Positions 44,700 to 57,371 are shown, counted from the first letter of the stretch. The stretch: 64,000 nt of DNA from Brachionus koreanus (GCA_016987375.1 PJRA01000313.1:2526246-2590245); one strand, 5' to 3'. Notes: generated by a model from the letters alone, not told the origin. Program-made: numbers and translations.

Positions 44700-47600
44700 T
44701 GGTAATTATTGTACAAATCAATCATTCCTTGACTATTTAAGAAAATTTTAGTTTATACGAAATAAAAACATGTTTAAAAAAAAATAAGCTTATTTTTAAA
44801 CTTAAGAATCTTAATTTTTATTTTGTAAAACTTTAAAAATCTTTTAGTAGATTTAATTTTTGATTTAAAATAGAATTTTAAATTTCTCAAATTGTAATTA
44901 ATGTCTGGTTGGTCTGAAAAATCTTATGGAGGCTTTTGACAAAAGAAATTAGAAAATTATTATTTACCCAAAAGTGAAGTTCGGAAAAATAACCAAAAAA
45001 ATCCATTCAAGAAGTCTTGATACATCGAGCAATTCAAGTTGAGGTAGTGTTAAAATTTGAGTAGGAGTTAAAGTAGCTTGGCCTTAGAAAATTTATATTT
45101 AAATATATATATTTTTTATTTTTATGCTAAAATACTTGACATTATATTCCAAACAACTAGGGCTGCAAATCCTGTGGCTGGGACTCTGAACAAATAAGAA
45201 AATAGGTACATTTGTGGGATGTGAGAAAATCCGTACAATAAGAGCAATCCAATTACATACATCCAGCGATTTCCACCTATAAACTGCTCAATTCCAAATA
45301 TCTAAATTATTTTTTAAATTAAAAAAAAAAATTAAATAAAATTATCAAGCATTAAATTTTGGTAAATGAAACAGTTTTTAACGGGAATTATTTACAGCTA
45401 CTTTTTTTAAGGTGTTTTTCTAATTATTTTGTTACAAAGCCCAAAATAAAATGCATTTCTAATCGTAAAATTACTTTTAAGAATAAAGGAACTAATGCAA
45501 TAGAAATTAAATAATTCAATATGTCCCAAACTAGTGCACTACTCCAGAAAACATAAGAATTACAACCACTCAAATACTGAACATGTTTGGCATCATTTGC
45601 TCTTTCTTTGATGAGAAACAAAGCAAAACTAGCTATTAAAAAGGACAATCCAAAAGTTAAACCAGTTGCAATATTGAATCCAGCTACGTCTTTTGATTGC
45701 ATATCGTTTATTTGATCAGTTAAGTTTCTGGGCAATGGGTGATTTATAACTGTAATTTTGCTTGATTCATTCGAATAGAAAGTGAGAAGACTGGATGTTA
45801 TTAAGCTTATTGCTAGAGGTGGTACATGAAATGGTTGATTATTAAAATGACCAATGATTGAAATTTCATCAAATTCGTTCACAGTAAACTCAGTTGCAAC
45901 AATATTTTCATCGACAATGTAGCCTAGACTAAGTCTACCCAAGCATCCAATATAATCATCAATGGTATCACGCTGATATGCACATTCATTAGCAGATGAA
46001 TTATTTTCCAAATAGAATGAAGAAGCTGAATTAAATGTGCTAACGTAATCTTTGTAAATTTCGGCTAATTTTGAGACTGTATCAAAGTTTTTGTCTGATG
46101 AAGAAATGTTTAATTTTATGGGTACGAAATTATGATGATAGCTATTCAGACTTAGTATCAAAGCAGGTGAGTCTTCAGGTTTTATAGGACCATATTTTAG
46201 ATAAAATAAATTGATCAATAGACAAATAACAGGGATCACAATTTGAACTAATATTAGAATCTTGTTGCGGAGTGTATTTATCAAGCGCTTGATAATTAAA
46301 GCATAAAACTGCTGATATACAAGTCTTATGCCTTTAACTAAATCAAAACTTTGTGAACCAGCCCATAGACCGAAATTTTCAAATTCATCATTGTTATTTG
46401 GATTAGCAGAATTTTCTATATCACCATTTAGTGATGGTGTTTTTTGATTATTAACAGATTCATGTTTTTTTAAATCAATTTCGTCTATTTCTTGGATATT
46501 TTCCATTTCACCAATTCTAGTAATTAGAAAAAAAATAAAAATAAATTCAGTCATTCGATTTAAAAATAAAATTTACTTTAAAAAAACATCTTCAATTGTT
46601 GTCACACTAATTCCAACATTCATTATATCTAAATTTTCTCTATTTTTATCTATTTCATCCAAAAGACAACTAAATCTAGCTGTTTGTTCGGATGGCAAAA
46701 TAAAGCTTATTTCACTGGTTAAATTAGCATTTAGGCTAGAATTTGGAATAAGTCGTGTGACCAAATTAATGATTTCTTTATCATGATTGACACTATTTTC
46801 AACTGATCTCATTTTGGTCAAAACTAAATTGTAGCCAGAGCCGTATTTTGATTTTAGAAAAAGCGGAGAACCACAACAACGTAGACTGCCTTTTGACATG
46901 ATGGCTATTCGATCGCCAAGAAAATCAGCTTCGTCCATGAAATGAGTTGTTAGTAAAATGGTACATTTTCGTTCTTTTTTAAATTTTTGAAGCAATGTCC
47001 AAGTCGAGTGTCTTGCTTGTGGATCCATGCCTGAGCCTTTTTTAAATTTAATTTTTTTAATTTTTTTTTGGATTAAAATTGAATAAAATTTTTTACTTGG
47101 TTCATCAAGAATAACAATGCTTGAATTGCCAATAAATGCTATTGCTACACATAGTTTTCGTTTCATACCACCTGAGAGTGTTTTTGACAAAGCATGTTTT
47201 TTATCCTTTAAATTTATTAAATCAAGCATGTTGTCTATTTCGCTTTCGTTGAAATTTTCTTTTAATTTAGAAAAAAATTTCAAATGTTCGTAAACAGTCA
47301 AATTGTCAAAGAGAAGATTGTACTGGGGACAAAAACCAATGCATTTTCTAGCTTGTTTAGTTTGCTTCACAACATCAATATCATTGACAAGGATTCTGCC
47401 ACTTGTTGGCTCTGTTAGACCAGTAATCATCGAAATAGTCGTGCTCTTACCAGCTCCATTGTGACCAAGCAAAACTGATATTTGGCCTTCGTAAATATTC
47501 AATGATAAATCTCCCACGGCTTGCTTTATCATGCCAAGTTGTTTAAACTTTTTTGTTATTCTTTCTATTTTGATTCCTATTTTTTTATTCGAATAGACTG

Positions 47601-49428
47601 ATTCATCTTCAATTAAAACTGACGTAATATTATCATCCCCATTTATTTCATATTTTACATCTCTAATTTTTTCCAAATTTTTGTTTGACTTTGTTTCATC
47701 CAAAAAACTGTGGTATGATTCAGACGAGGAGAATTTTTTCTTGAAAAATGACGATATGCTTTTAAATGGATAATTCCACGGTTTACCAATGCCATGATCA
47801 CCTGGAAATAAATCATCAAAATAATATGTCAAAGCTATATGAACTAAATTGTCAAAAACCAAAACAGCCAAAACTGTTGTCATTGAAAATGTATCATCTA
47901 CACTTAACCCTTCATTCCAATTTGAGAAATTAATACCAGTTCCTTTTGCTTCAAACATTCCAATTAACAAAAGGCCTTCACTCATTGCCAAATTGTTAAC
48001 AAACAAAGCCAATACTTTATCAATTATTGTCATTTTTTCATATCGAAGGGAAATAAAAATGTATGGCAAGTATGAAAAGAACCAAATAATACCGGCTCCG
48101 GCAGCAGCACTGTTAGCTTTTTTGAAAAAAGTCGAAGTCATAAAAGTGAAAGTAATAGAACTTGACGCATACAAAAATAAGAATATTGTTAATAGAAATG
48201 GATCCGTTTTGTCAATAATGGCTGCTTCACCGCCTGATTTTAGACTCAATTTAACTTTAAAGCCAATAATCATGAACAACAGCCCGGGTAATAGTAGTAT
48301 AAAAGTCTTTAGGTACCAACTAAGCCAATATACCCATTTCTTCATTCCCATTAGTTTCATAGCCTCTTTAATTCCAGTCTCTTTTTCATAAACAATGGCT
48401 TTGGCTGTTAATATAACCGTAAATATAAAGCTAAGCATTACTATAAATGGAAACAAAGCTTGTACTACTGCTACAAATTTATCATCATTGTAAGGTGGAT
48501 AAGGATATCGTTTTAACCTAAGCTCATTAGTTTCTATTGATTCATTAAACTGATAGATTAAAGCAAAATCAATGGCTTTTTGTATTGAAATGAATCCTTC
48601 TCTATAGTAGCCTAAATCATTAAATATTTTTAGGTATTTCTGTTATGAAGTTAAATATAAAATTTTTACCTGGATCACCACCTTCTAAATCTTTTTTTTC
48701 TCTAGGACCCAAGATTGGAAAGAGCGAATAAATAAATTGAGTTTTCCAGTCCAAATCTTTTTTGAATAAACTAAAAAAAAAAAAAATTTTTTTCCTTTAA
48801 TTTTTTGTTTAAAATAATTACCCTCCTTGGTTGTATCGAGGAGAATAGCTAAGACGAATTTTGTAGGTAAAGTTTTTCAGGCTATGATCTAAAAACGAAA
48901 TGCCGCCAAGACCATTTTTACTATTGTTCTGATTTGTCAAATAGCCTATCATTTCATCTTCAGTTTTAAAGCCTTCAAATTAATAATGTTTATTTAATAT
49001 TTTTGGAAAAAAAATTATTTAGCTTTTTTACCTTTTATGGTCACGATCAAATCACTCTCAACTTTTTCCATAATTTTTTCAATCAATTCAACATTGTTTG
49101 GGCAGTAACAAATAGTCCACAAGCCTTCGTCCAAATCTCTTTTCCAAATTGATTCAAAATTTTGAGACGAAAACTCTGGTAAAAGATCACTTGGCAATGC
49201 ATCAATCGAAAATGAATCATAAACTGTATTGTTTAAATATTGATCAGATTTAACTATGCGCCGGATCGGCAACAGAATTAGAACAAACAGTGTCGGAACC
49301 AGGATTTCAATTATTGTGCCAACAATCCCTCTTTTTTGCAGTGTGAAATTTTTCCACATCAAAAGACCAATTTGCTTTAGATTACTCTTAAGCTCGGAAG
49401 CATTTTTCTTGAGTCCTGTTTGACTCAT
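44700..49428 (-). CDS. ABCA transporter copy 3, N-terminal part; NBD2 lost in assembly gap
   Basis: Exons: 49428-49032, 48972-48822, 48770-48670, 48611-47097, 47036-46577, 46516-45475, 45301-45136, 45082-44968, and 44732 running into the gap. Exon 7 and 8 lengths (166 and 115 nt) equal those of copy 1, and all intron positions correspond. The N-terminus has KQIGLLMWKNFTLQKRG and LPIRRIV, followed by TMD1, NBD1 (GHNGAGKST, LSGGMKRKL) and most of TMD2. Protein identity to copy 1 is moderate in TMD1 and TMD2, but about 46553-47602 is nearly identical to 31453-32502 at DNA level, including the 60-nt intron; one synonymous difference is seen (31655 against 46755). The gene is probably complete in the animal, truncated here only by the gap. 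Confidence 0.9.
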
Positions 49429-49947
49429 TTTATTCTAATATCTAATTTAAATTTTTTCTTATAGTCAATATTATATTTGAGTTAAATTGAATCTAAAATT
49501 TTAAATACTATTGATTGTTTAATTAAATAATATAAATATATTCATCACATGATTAAGTAAAAATAGCTAAATTATCAAATATATTTATCACATTCTTTCG
49601 ACTAATGTTCATTTATGTAACAAACTTAAATTTTGTTAAGCAAGAGTACGAAATATTGCGGCTGAATCAGACTTTAATTTTAAGAGTTTTCACCATAATG
49701 ATGTAGTCTAAGCGGAATTTTGAAATTAAAGCTTGAAGTCAGAATTTTAATTATAATAAGTAGATGCGAACATAAATGTTAAGTTTTATTTGGGAGCTGA
49801 ATTTACAAAATTTTAAATTTAAATTAAAAAAAATTGAGTTTAAAATACTTTATAAAAGCACATGCTGAATCATTAGTTAAATTAACAGTTAGACAATTTA
49901 TGCTTTAAAACATATTGCTTTAGCTTAGCTTAGCTTAATTGGATAAA
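49429..49947. other. Divergent spacer between ABCA copy 3 and H2B
   Basis: Both genes start here and are transcribed away from each other. A small tandem of TTAGC units (about 49922-49937) lies just before the H2B start. No other feature seen. Confidence 0.45.
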
Positions 49948-50319
49948 ATGGCGCCAACAAAGACTGAAGGTTCTTCCAAAGGTTCCAAAATAAAAACTGA
50001 CACACAGAAAAAAGATAAAAAGAAGAAAAGAAAAGAATCCTACTCTTCGTATATTTTTAAAGTTCTTAAGCAAGTTCATCCTGATACTGGTATATCTAGC
50101 AAAGCCATGAGCATAATGAATTCGTTCGTAAATGACATATTTGAGAGAATAGCCAATGAAGCAGCTAAATTGTCTAATCAAAATGGCCGTAGGACAATTT
50201 CTAGTCGCGAAATTCAAACTGCCGTTAGACTTATTTTACCAGGTGAATTGGCAAAACATGCTGTCAGTGAAGGAACCAAAGCTGTGACCAAATATACAAG
50301 CTCAACTGATAGAAAATAA
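49948..50319 (+). CDS. Histone H2B, solitary and divergent
   Basis: A core histone that pairs with H2A in the nucleosome. ATG 49948 gives 123 residues; the TTG upstream is not a start. The tail is Lys-rich, followed by [60 protein letters not shown] and [13 protein letters not shown], all standard H2B. The L2 loop region reads [12 protein letters not shown] rather than the usual LAHYNKRSTITS, and four residues (TDRK) extend the C-terminus. No histone-type 3' stem-loop is visible; AATAAA-like signals follow instead. No other histone gene is nearby. This suggests a replication-independent, polyadenylated H2B. Confidence 0.93.
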   Translation: MAPTKTEGSSKGSKIKTDTQKKDKKKKRKESYSSYIFKVLKQVHPDTGISSKAMSIMNSFVNDIFERIANEAAKLSNQNGRRTISSREIQTAVRLILPGELAKHAVSEGTKAVTKYTSSTDRK

Positions 50320-50725
50320 AATTCCGTCTTATTAATCTATGAAACTGATTGATTCGCTTTAAATGACCAAAAAATTCCTTAATTAGCTTTTTTTATTTGA
50401 TTTTTTTATAAATGTAATAAAATTTGTCTTAAAATTTAATTTAAAAAATAATAAAAATATTTTCGTAACTTTTTTTTTTGTTGTTGAACAGCTTTGACAA
50501 AAATTTTCTTTTTATTTTTAACTCAAATCAACTATCTCAATTTCTAAAACACGTTTGTTTGATAATTTTAAAATGAAGATAAGTTTTTGAAAATAAATAT
50601 TGCTAATCAGTAAGAATGAAATTTTATAACAGATTAAAATTTTGGTTATTGGACTTTGATGGATTCAAAATAATTAAAAGCGTCAAAATTGAATTAATTT
50701 GTTTATTTACAAATAATTCTAAAAT
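50320..50725. other. Convergent spacer, H2B and GAR1 3' ends
   Basis: AT-rich 3' flanks of two convergent genes with AATAAA-like signals. Nothing else seen. Confidence 0.45.
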
Positions 50726-51539
50726 TTAGTTACGACCACCAAAACCTCCTCTTCCTCCACGACCACCTCTGAAACCACCACCATTTCCGCCTCTAAAACC
50801 ACCACGGAAACCGCCTCCATTGCTTCCACCTCGAAAGCCTCCACCGCCTAAAAAATAAATTTAAAAACTTTCATCTTTGATTCTTTTTGTAAATACCTCC
50901 ACCACCGCGGCCGCCAAAGCTACCACCTCTTCCTCCAAAACCTCCGCCACGACCACCGCCTCGTGGTCCTCCTCGACCGCCTCCTCGGCTTCCACCAGCT
51001 CCTCCACCTCTTTTTTGAACCTTACCACCAGGCTGTGGTAAAAATCGTTGCAAGGGAATCAATTTTGCTGGATCGATAAAAAACTTTGATGCAAATAAAA
51101 TTAAAAAACTTTTTTAAGAAAAAAACTTTTCTAAATTACTTGATCATTTTTTTTAAATGATGCAGCTTTGACATTGTCAGTTAATTTTACGGAAAAATAC
51201 TTTTAATAAATATGTTTTTATTATTTTGTTTTATTTAACTAGGTATTTAAACATTACATAGTCTTTGATAGGTCCAAAAATTTCGTCAACTTTTCCTATC
51301 TGTTGTTTGTTTTCCAAATATATAGGAGCATTAAAAAATGGTACACTATCTTTGTTAGAACTTTTTAGAACAATCATGTCTTCACACGGATGCATCATTT
51401 CTCCTCCAGGTACTACTTGATCTGGTGGTCCCTGGTCTTCATCTCGTCTGCCAAAGCCGCGGCCACCACCGCCTCGGCCGCCTCGGAATCCACCACCTCG
51501 ACCACCGCCTCGACCACCACCTCCTCTAGGAAATCCCAT
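50726..51539 (-). CDS. GAR1: H/ACA ribonucleoprotein subunit GAR1 (four exons)
   Basis: GAR1 is the nucleolar and Cajal-body component of H/ACA snoRNPs that guide pseudouridylation, and of telomerase RNP in vertebrates. Minus-strand exons 51539-51258, 51199-51140, 51083-50897 and 50847-50726 join to 216 residues (human 217). An N-terminal RGG domain is followed by the conserved core: [54 protein letters not shown] (across an intron), ASFKK, and [17 protein letters not shown] long C-terminal RGG/GGF domain closes it. The G-rich domains make the exons stand out in base composition against the AT background. A TATTTTAG acceptor-like site lies upstream of the ATG. Confidence 0.95.
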
Positions 51540-53394
51540 ATTTTTTTTATTTTTTATTTGATTATTGTTTTCTAAAATAAACTTTTATGAAATATTATAA
51601 ATTTGTTCTAATTTAAAATTTCAAATTGTTTTTAATTTTTTTATCCATGTGCTTCTTTTAAATTTATGAATAAAATTTCTTGGATAAACTTAAAATGCTT
51701 AGCTTACTTGTACAGTACACATGTGTTTTCTAACCATATTAACATTTTTCTAGTGTTGATAAAAAAATGTCTCAACGATCATTCTTAAATTAACATTATG
51801 ATCCTTTTAAAATATATAATTCCAGATAGCATTAATAAATAAAAATAAATAACTGTCAATTATATTGAAAAATAGATAAAAATAATAAAGAACTATTTTT
51901 TTTTGGTACAACCGTTTGAACAATAAAAGCCTTTTTTTTCACTACCGTATTACATTAAGTACATAACTTATTATCATTACTTGGACAAAAGGTTATAGAC
52001 ATGGTACTGTTATCATTTTGGCGCCTTGTTTTTGTTTATTGTAAAACGAATTATCTGTGCCGATACTTTTGAAATTCATCAATTCTAAAAAACAAAAGTT
52101 AAATTCTAAGATTTTGAATAAAATATTAAAAAAATAACATCTTTTAGTTGGTAGCAACAAGCGATAGTGTGACAGCAGTAGTAGTTTTTTAATCAGTACC
52201 TACACGAACATTTAAGTTAATTTAGATGAGATTTTATCTTTAATTGTTTCTTTTTTTTATAAAAAAGTTTTTAACTATAAATAAAGTTCGATATATATTA
52301 ATTTAGTCAGTAACTTATTAAAATTTGTAATGAAATTTATCAATAAATTTTGTATAGAATATTTAACAAAAATTTTTTTACCCGACGAAGAATATCAAAA
52401 AAAAGTCACAGCAAATCATTATTCAATTATTTCTTTTTTATTTTTTAATAAAACTTTTAATTAATATAATTAATTTTATTAAGCTATTTCACAGACATTA
52501 ATATGCATGATTATTAGTTTATCAAATTGGTTTTTTTTTAATTTTACCTTTTTAAACAGATCAATTAATTGATATTTAATTATATTTTTATCACAATCAT
52601 TAACCTAAGCATTTTAGGTAAAAAAGCAACAAGTTCAATTATTTTCTTAGAAATATTAAGTTTGTATGATGAGTAGTTAGAAAAAAAAAGACAAAGTTTG
52701 AAATGCCTGAATATGGCATCATAAAAATTCAATTAAAATGCTAACCAAGCATTTAATTTTAATTTTAATTAACCAACTTAATTAAAAACACCACCATGTA
52801 TAGGATTGCTGACATAAATAGAAGACATTTGAAGGGAACATGCTTTAGTGTTGAATTAAAATTTGGAAAAAAGTCATCAAAAATAAATTAAACAAAACAA
52901 GTTTTGTTTATTTTCAATTTTTTATCTTGATAGTATTCAGGGTCTTTGTATTTATAAAATAACTATCTCGCTTGTAATGAGTCTTGATTAGTACAAAAAT
53001 ACAATACAATTGAAATAAATAAGAAAAGTTTAACTATTCAAGCATAACTACTCTGTGCTTAGATTGTTGGAAAATTTATTGTATTGACTAGGAAAATCGA
53101 AAAAAACACCACACATACATATATAAATATATAAATGCAAATGACATAAATTTCATTTTTCGCCTTAATAGTTATCAATTTGGAAAACATTAAAATTTAT
53201 TATTATTCTAAAAAAATATTTTTTTTTCCATTTATTAATTTAAATTTGAGAAATATCCGAAATTCAACCAATTCAAAGGCGTAAAATAAAAAGAGAATTT
53301 TCTAGATTTATTTTTTTTTCAAATAAATATTTTAAACAGGAAAAAAAAAAATTTTAGTAAAATTTTTTTTTAGAGAAATTTAGAATTATTCGTC
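51540..53394. other. Non-coding interval between GAR1 and the CABIT-like gene
   Basis: Divergent promoters face into 1.85 kb of AT-rich sequence. Short G/C-richer patches (about 51960-52070) do not form any RNA I can recognise. No gene or transposon seen. Confidence 0.4.
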
Positions 53395-54885
53395 ATGGAT
53401 TCAAAGCAACTAGACATATATAGCAATTTGAGTAGATTAAAATGGGCTCAAGAGCCCATGACTCTTTTACAACTGATTGAATCACTAGAAATGCCTCAAA
53501 TAGCCAAAATTGCTCGTTCAAATGTGTCCGATTTGAAAGAAAATGATTATTTGCTACTTCAGTCAGTTTACGATAGATATTTACTACTAGGTGCCACACA
53601 AAGTCCAGTGTCCAAAAACAATCATGCTTATTTAATTCCAGATTGGTACAGAGCTCAATGCAAAGTTAAATCCCCTAATCCAAGAATACAAAAACAATAC
53701 TGGAATTTCCAAGGTGCCAATGAACTGAATCGATTCGATTTACCACGTGAAATTAATTTTTTGGTCGAAACTCCCATTTATCAGTATTGGCAAAGAAACA
53801 GTTCAAAAATTGAGTGGAAAAGAGTCGTTGTGAAACGAAATACGAAATTAATAGCTACCAAATTGCAGAATTATTCGGTAGATAATACCAATAGAGGAAA
53901 CTGCTTTATTCTAGTAGATAAAAAAGGAAATAAATATTTACTGCCATGCGAATTTAACATTAAATTTTCGGTTGAGATCAAACCAGACGAGTACAATAGC
54001 GCTTATTTTGACCATCAAGGTGATTTTTCTTTACCAGAAGTAATTACCCGCTACGACCTACCAGTTGATATAAGCTTTGTACCAAGCAATGAACCTGGTT
54101 CGGTACCAGCAGCTAAACTGCCCAAAACTCAATTCAAACTTTTGTCACTAGCTATTGCCAAATCTATCATAGGTGCCATTTTCAATACAAGTACTAGAAA
54201 ATTTAGATACATTGAACTATCACCGGCAACTCAAATCAAATTAGCTATTCCGACGTAATTTATTATTCATTTAAATATATTTTTTGGTATTTTTTTTTTC
54301 ATAGGTGTTTACAACATGGCTTACTAAACCCAAATGCGACTTTATCCAAAGAAGAAGAAAATGAGTACACTTTGTATAATAAAACACGTGAAGCAGCACT
54401 TGGTACTTGTCATAAACAATGTGAACTTTATAAATTTGAAATGAGAGCAGCAACTGATGAAGAAGTAAAATATTAAAAAAAAAAGATTAAATTGATGTTA
54501 ATTTTTTTATTAAGAGAGATGCAATGATTAAGGTTTATGACGCCGGTATCAAGTACAAAAAAGAAGAAACTGCACAGCTAAAGGAAAATTTTTTTCTTGA
54601 TTTAAAGTCTAAAGAAGCTTTGAATCCAGATGCCAAAATTCCATTTGTTGCTTTAAAGAATATATTTCTACGACCAAATATTGATGAAGGTGATCCATAT
54701 GACGATTTTACTCAAGAACAAGAAGAAAATGGAAAAATTAAGTAACACTTTCTAACAATGTTTTGATTAGAATTTTAATTGTTTATTTAAGCTTTTCGCA
54801 TGATTTGAGCGTTTTGCCATCAATGCCAGAGAAATTGCTCACTGATTCTCTGACTGATGTGGAGAATGGAGGAAAGCAAAAATAG
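53395..54885 (+). CDS. CABIT-domain-like protein (THEMIS/GAREM-type fold), four exons
   Basis: Exons 53395-54254, 54305-54464, 54515-54741 and 54792-54885 join in frame to 446 residues; reading past the first donor would give a false stop at 54258. CABIT domains repeat a pattern of Tyr/Thr-Leu-x-Glu-hydrophobic...Leu-Pro-x-x-Val. Here it appears as MTLLQLIESLEMPQIAKIA then LKENDYLLLQS (residues 22-57), RFDLPREINFLVE, and FSLPEVITRYDLPVDISFV near residue 225, as in GAREM and THEMIS adaptors that act in receptor tyrosine kinase or lymphocyte signalling. The last 160 residues are highly charged and helical, without recognised domains (no SAM domain or proline-rich GRB2 sites seen). The family call is by pattern only. 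Confidence 0.6.
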
Positions 54886-55026
54886 CACATAATCTAGAGT
54901 TTAAAATTTTTTTAGATTAAATTAATTTTATAGTTTTAAATAATCAAATTTTTTTGTTCAATTACTATTTTAATTATATTTAGTTATTTTAAATGAAATT
55001 TTAAAATAAATTGTCGAAAATTTTTA

Positions 55027-56775
55027 TTAAATATTTTCTAGTTTGGTTTTTAGTAGGTCAATATCGTCCTGTTTTGTTAGATTATGATTGAAATCTTTTA
55101 TTCTTTCAGAATCTTCATCTTTTTCTTCTTCTATATCGTCATCGTATTCATCAGATTCGGGCATTTCTCCGACCATTCTATTTGGATTAAAATTTTTCGA
55201 TGACATGTTGAAAAAATCTTTAAAAAAAATTTAATTTAGCCAATTTCATGTGCAAATTTCCAAATTTTCCTAAAATAAAATCATGCTTGAGCATGTGTTC
55301 TTCATTATAAGAGAGTAATCAATTTTTATTTTAATAATGTTTCAAGAATTTAAAAAAATTTTTGAAATTGTTCAATGCCCTTTAAATTTAATTTGGAAAG
55401 TTTTAAAAAAAATTTCAAAATTAACTATAGAAAAATACTCAAAAAATGATTTTAAAGAAAAAAGCAATAATTTTTGATTTTTAAAAATTTAACACTCAAA
55501 GGACAGATGAATTTTTCGGCCCTTTTTATTTGACAGGTTTTTTTAAATTTTTTTGAATGATAATGAAATGATTCTCTAGTAAAAATTGAATAATTTTTTA
55601 ATATTTTTGATTTAAGATATGATTAAAAAAAAATAAAAAAAATTATTAAATTTATTCAATATAAAACAAATAAAGGAAGTAACTAAAAGGGTTCAAAAGA
55701 CCCAGCCGGTCTTTCAGTGCCACTTAGCTTTTTAAATTATATCACACACTATAAGAATTTAACATAGCTTTTTTTTTAAATAATTTAGTTTTTGTCAAAT
55801 TTTTAAACAATATTTCTAGAATTTTCAAAACATGATTTTGGAGAGAATTAACTAACATATAAGAAATTAAATATATAAGAAATTTATTCTCGATGATAAG
55901 TACAATTTTTGCCTTAAAATAAAATAAAAACTTGCCTTCTGAATTATCATTTAATCGGGACTCTTTTTCTTTTTTCAAAAATTCATTTTGTTTTTGAACA
56001 ACTTCTGAACCATCTTTGCAGCTGGCGTACATTTCCAACAGCTCTTCATTCACTTCATAAAAAGAATGGCCCCATTTAAATTTTCCAAGCAAAATTTGAC
56101 CATATTCTTTTAAGCCTTGGAAATTTTCAAGATTGTTGTATTTTTTCTTTTGTAAAATTAATTTTTTTGTATACTACCCACGATCCAAAAAGCAGCTGCA
56201 AAAGCCTCAACACAAGATAATTTGCATGGATTACCATAATTGATCGGATTTGTGGCAATTAAATAAGGTAGGAGGCGCGGATGCGCACACTTCATTCTAG
56301 AAAACGGTGTTTCAGCTAATTTGGCCCAACTGCAATCAACTACACCCAGGCCACATTTTTCAACAACTTCTCTATCATCAGGTCCGATGCATTTTGTAGC
56401 AACTGGGGTTAAAACAACACCGGTAAATCGCTGAGTCAATCTCAATGTTCTGACAAAGCCAAGACGTGCAAGTTTTCTACCAGAGCATTTTTTTGGATCA
56501 CACTGAATTAGATCCCACATGGCTAAATCAATAGGAAAATTCTCAACTTCATCTACTTCTTCAGAGTTTGAGTCATTTTCTGAATTGTTCTCGTCCAGTT
56601 CATTATCAGAATTCTGAAGCGCAGAGCTGAATGTGTCACTTTCATGCAAGAAACATTCTTCTTTGCTCATCCTCGAATGTCTAGATTTTGCTCCTGATTT
56701 AATTTTGTTATGACCAGATGTTTTGGCGCTTGACTTGGAAATTTCAGTTTTAATTTTTCGACTATTACGACTCAT
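55027..56775 (-). CDS. TSR3: 18S rRNA aminocarboxypropyltransferase TSR3 (three exons, one GC-AG intron)
   Basis: TSR3 transfers the 3-amino-3-carboxypropyl group from SAM to the hypermodified pseudouridine of 18S rRNA during late 40S maturation. Minus-strand exons 56775-56178, 56115-55936 and 55217-55027 sum to 322 residues (human 312). A Ser/Lys-rich N-terminus is followed by [68 protein letters not shown] and [14 protein letters not shown], then [19 protein letters not shown]: complete TSR3 core. The third exon adds an acidic tail ([14 protein letters not shown]) and connects only through a GC donor (AAG|GCAAGT) across a 718-nt intron. Alternatively the last exon is a separate 59-residue gene starting at 55206. 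Core identity is secure; the 3' end less so. Confidence 0.88.
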
Positions 56776-57371
56776 TTTTAGAATTTATCTAAAATAACCA
56801 AAATTATTTTTTAGCAATAATTAAATTAAATTATAAAAACACAGAAAATAATTAAAAAGAAATTATTTTTTTTTCATGCATGAAATGAATATGTTAATGG
56901 ATTTTTTTAAAAAGCTTTAATTTTGGATTTGTATTTAAGTTGAAATTCGATTAATTAACACTGGCCAAATGTTTAAATTGAATTGGAAAATTAATAAACC
57001 ATTCTAAATTAGCAAATTTTTTTATTTCTAAAAATAATAAGATATGGTGATAGATAGAAATAAAAAGATCACAAAATAACTTAAAAAATTGATTTCTACA
57101 AGTTTTTTTTTTTTTTTTATTCAACAATTGATGCCGTTTTATATGTAATTGCGGTGTTTAATACGCAAAATAATTTTTCTAATGATCTATAACCAAATTA
57201 TTCTTTCTTTTTTTTTAGCATTTCAAAATTTATATATTATAGATACAATGCAACAATTCGGATAAATCGCTTTAAAAAAAAACTCTTTATTTTTACAACT
57301 CATGAAAAATAACAATTAATATATATATATATATATGTAGCGGCTTCGTAAATATACTCTGGTAACAATAT
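56776..57371. other. Non-coding spacer with AT microsatellite
   Basis: Contains an (AT)n tract at about 57318-57336 and long T runs (for example 57103-57119). No gene seen. Confidence 0.5.

Noticed and set aside
43828..44725. Open frames spanning the N run
   Set aside because: They are artefacts of untranslatable Ns; only the bases outside 43875-44699 carry information.
50320..50420. Histone 3' stem-loop after H2B
   Set aside because: No GGYYCTTTTHAGRRCC-type hairpin is found.
55690..55712. AAAGACC...GGTCTTT hairpin as a terminator or small RNA
   Set aside because: The seven-base stem is short, it sits within the proposed TSR3 intron, and there is no further support.
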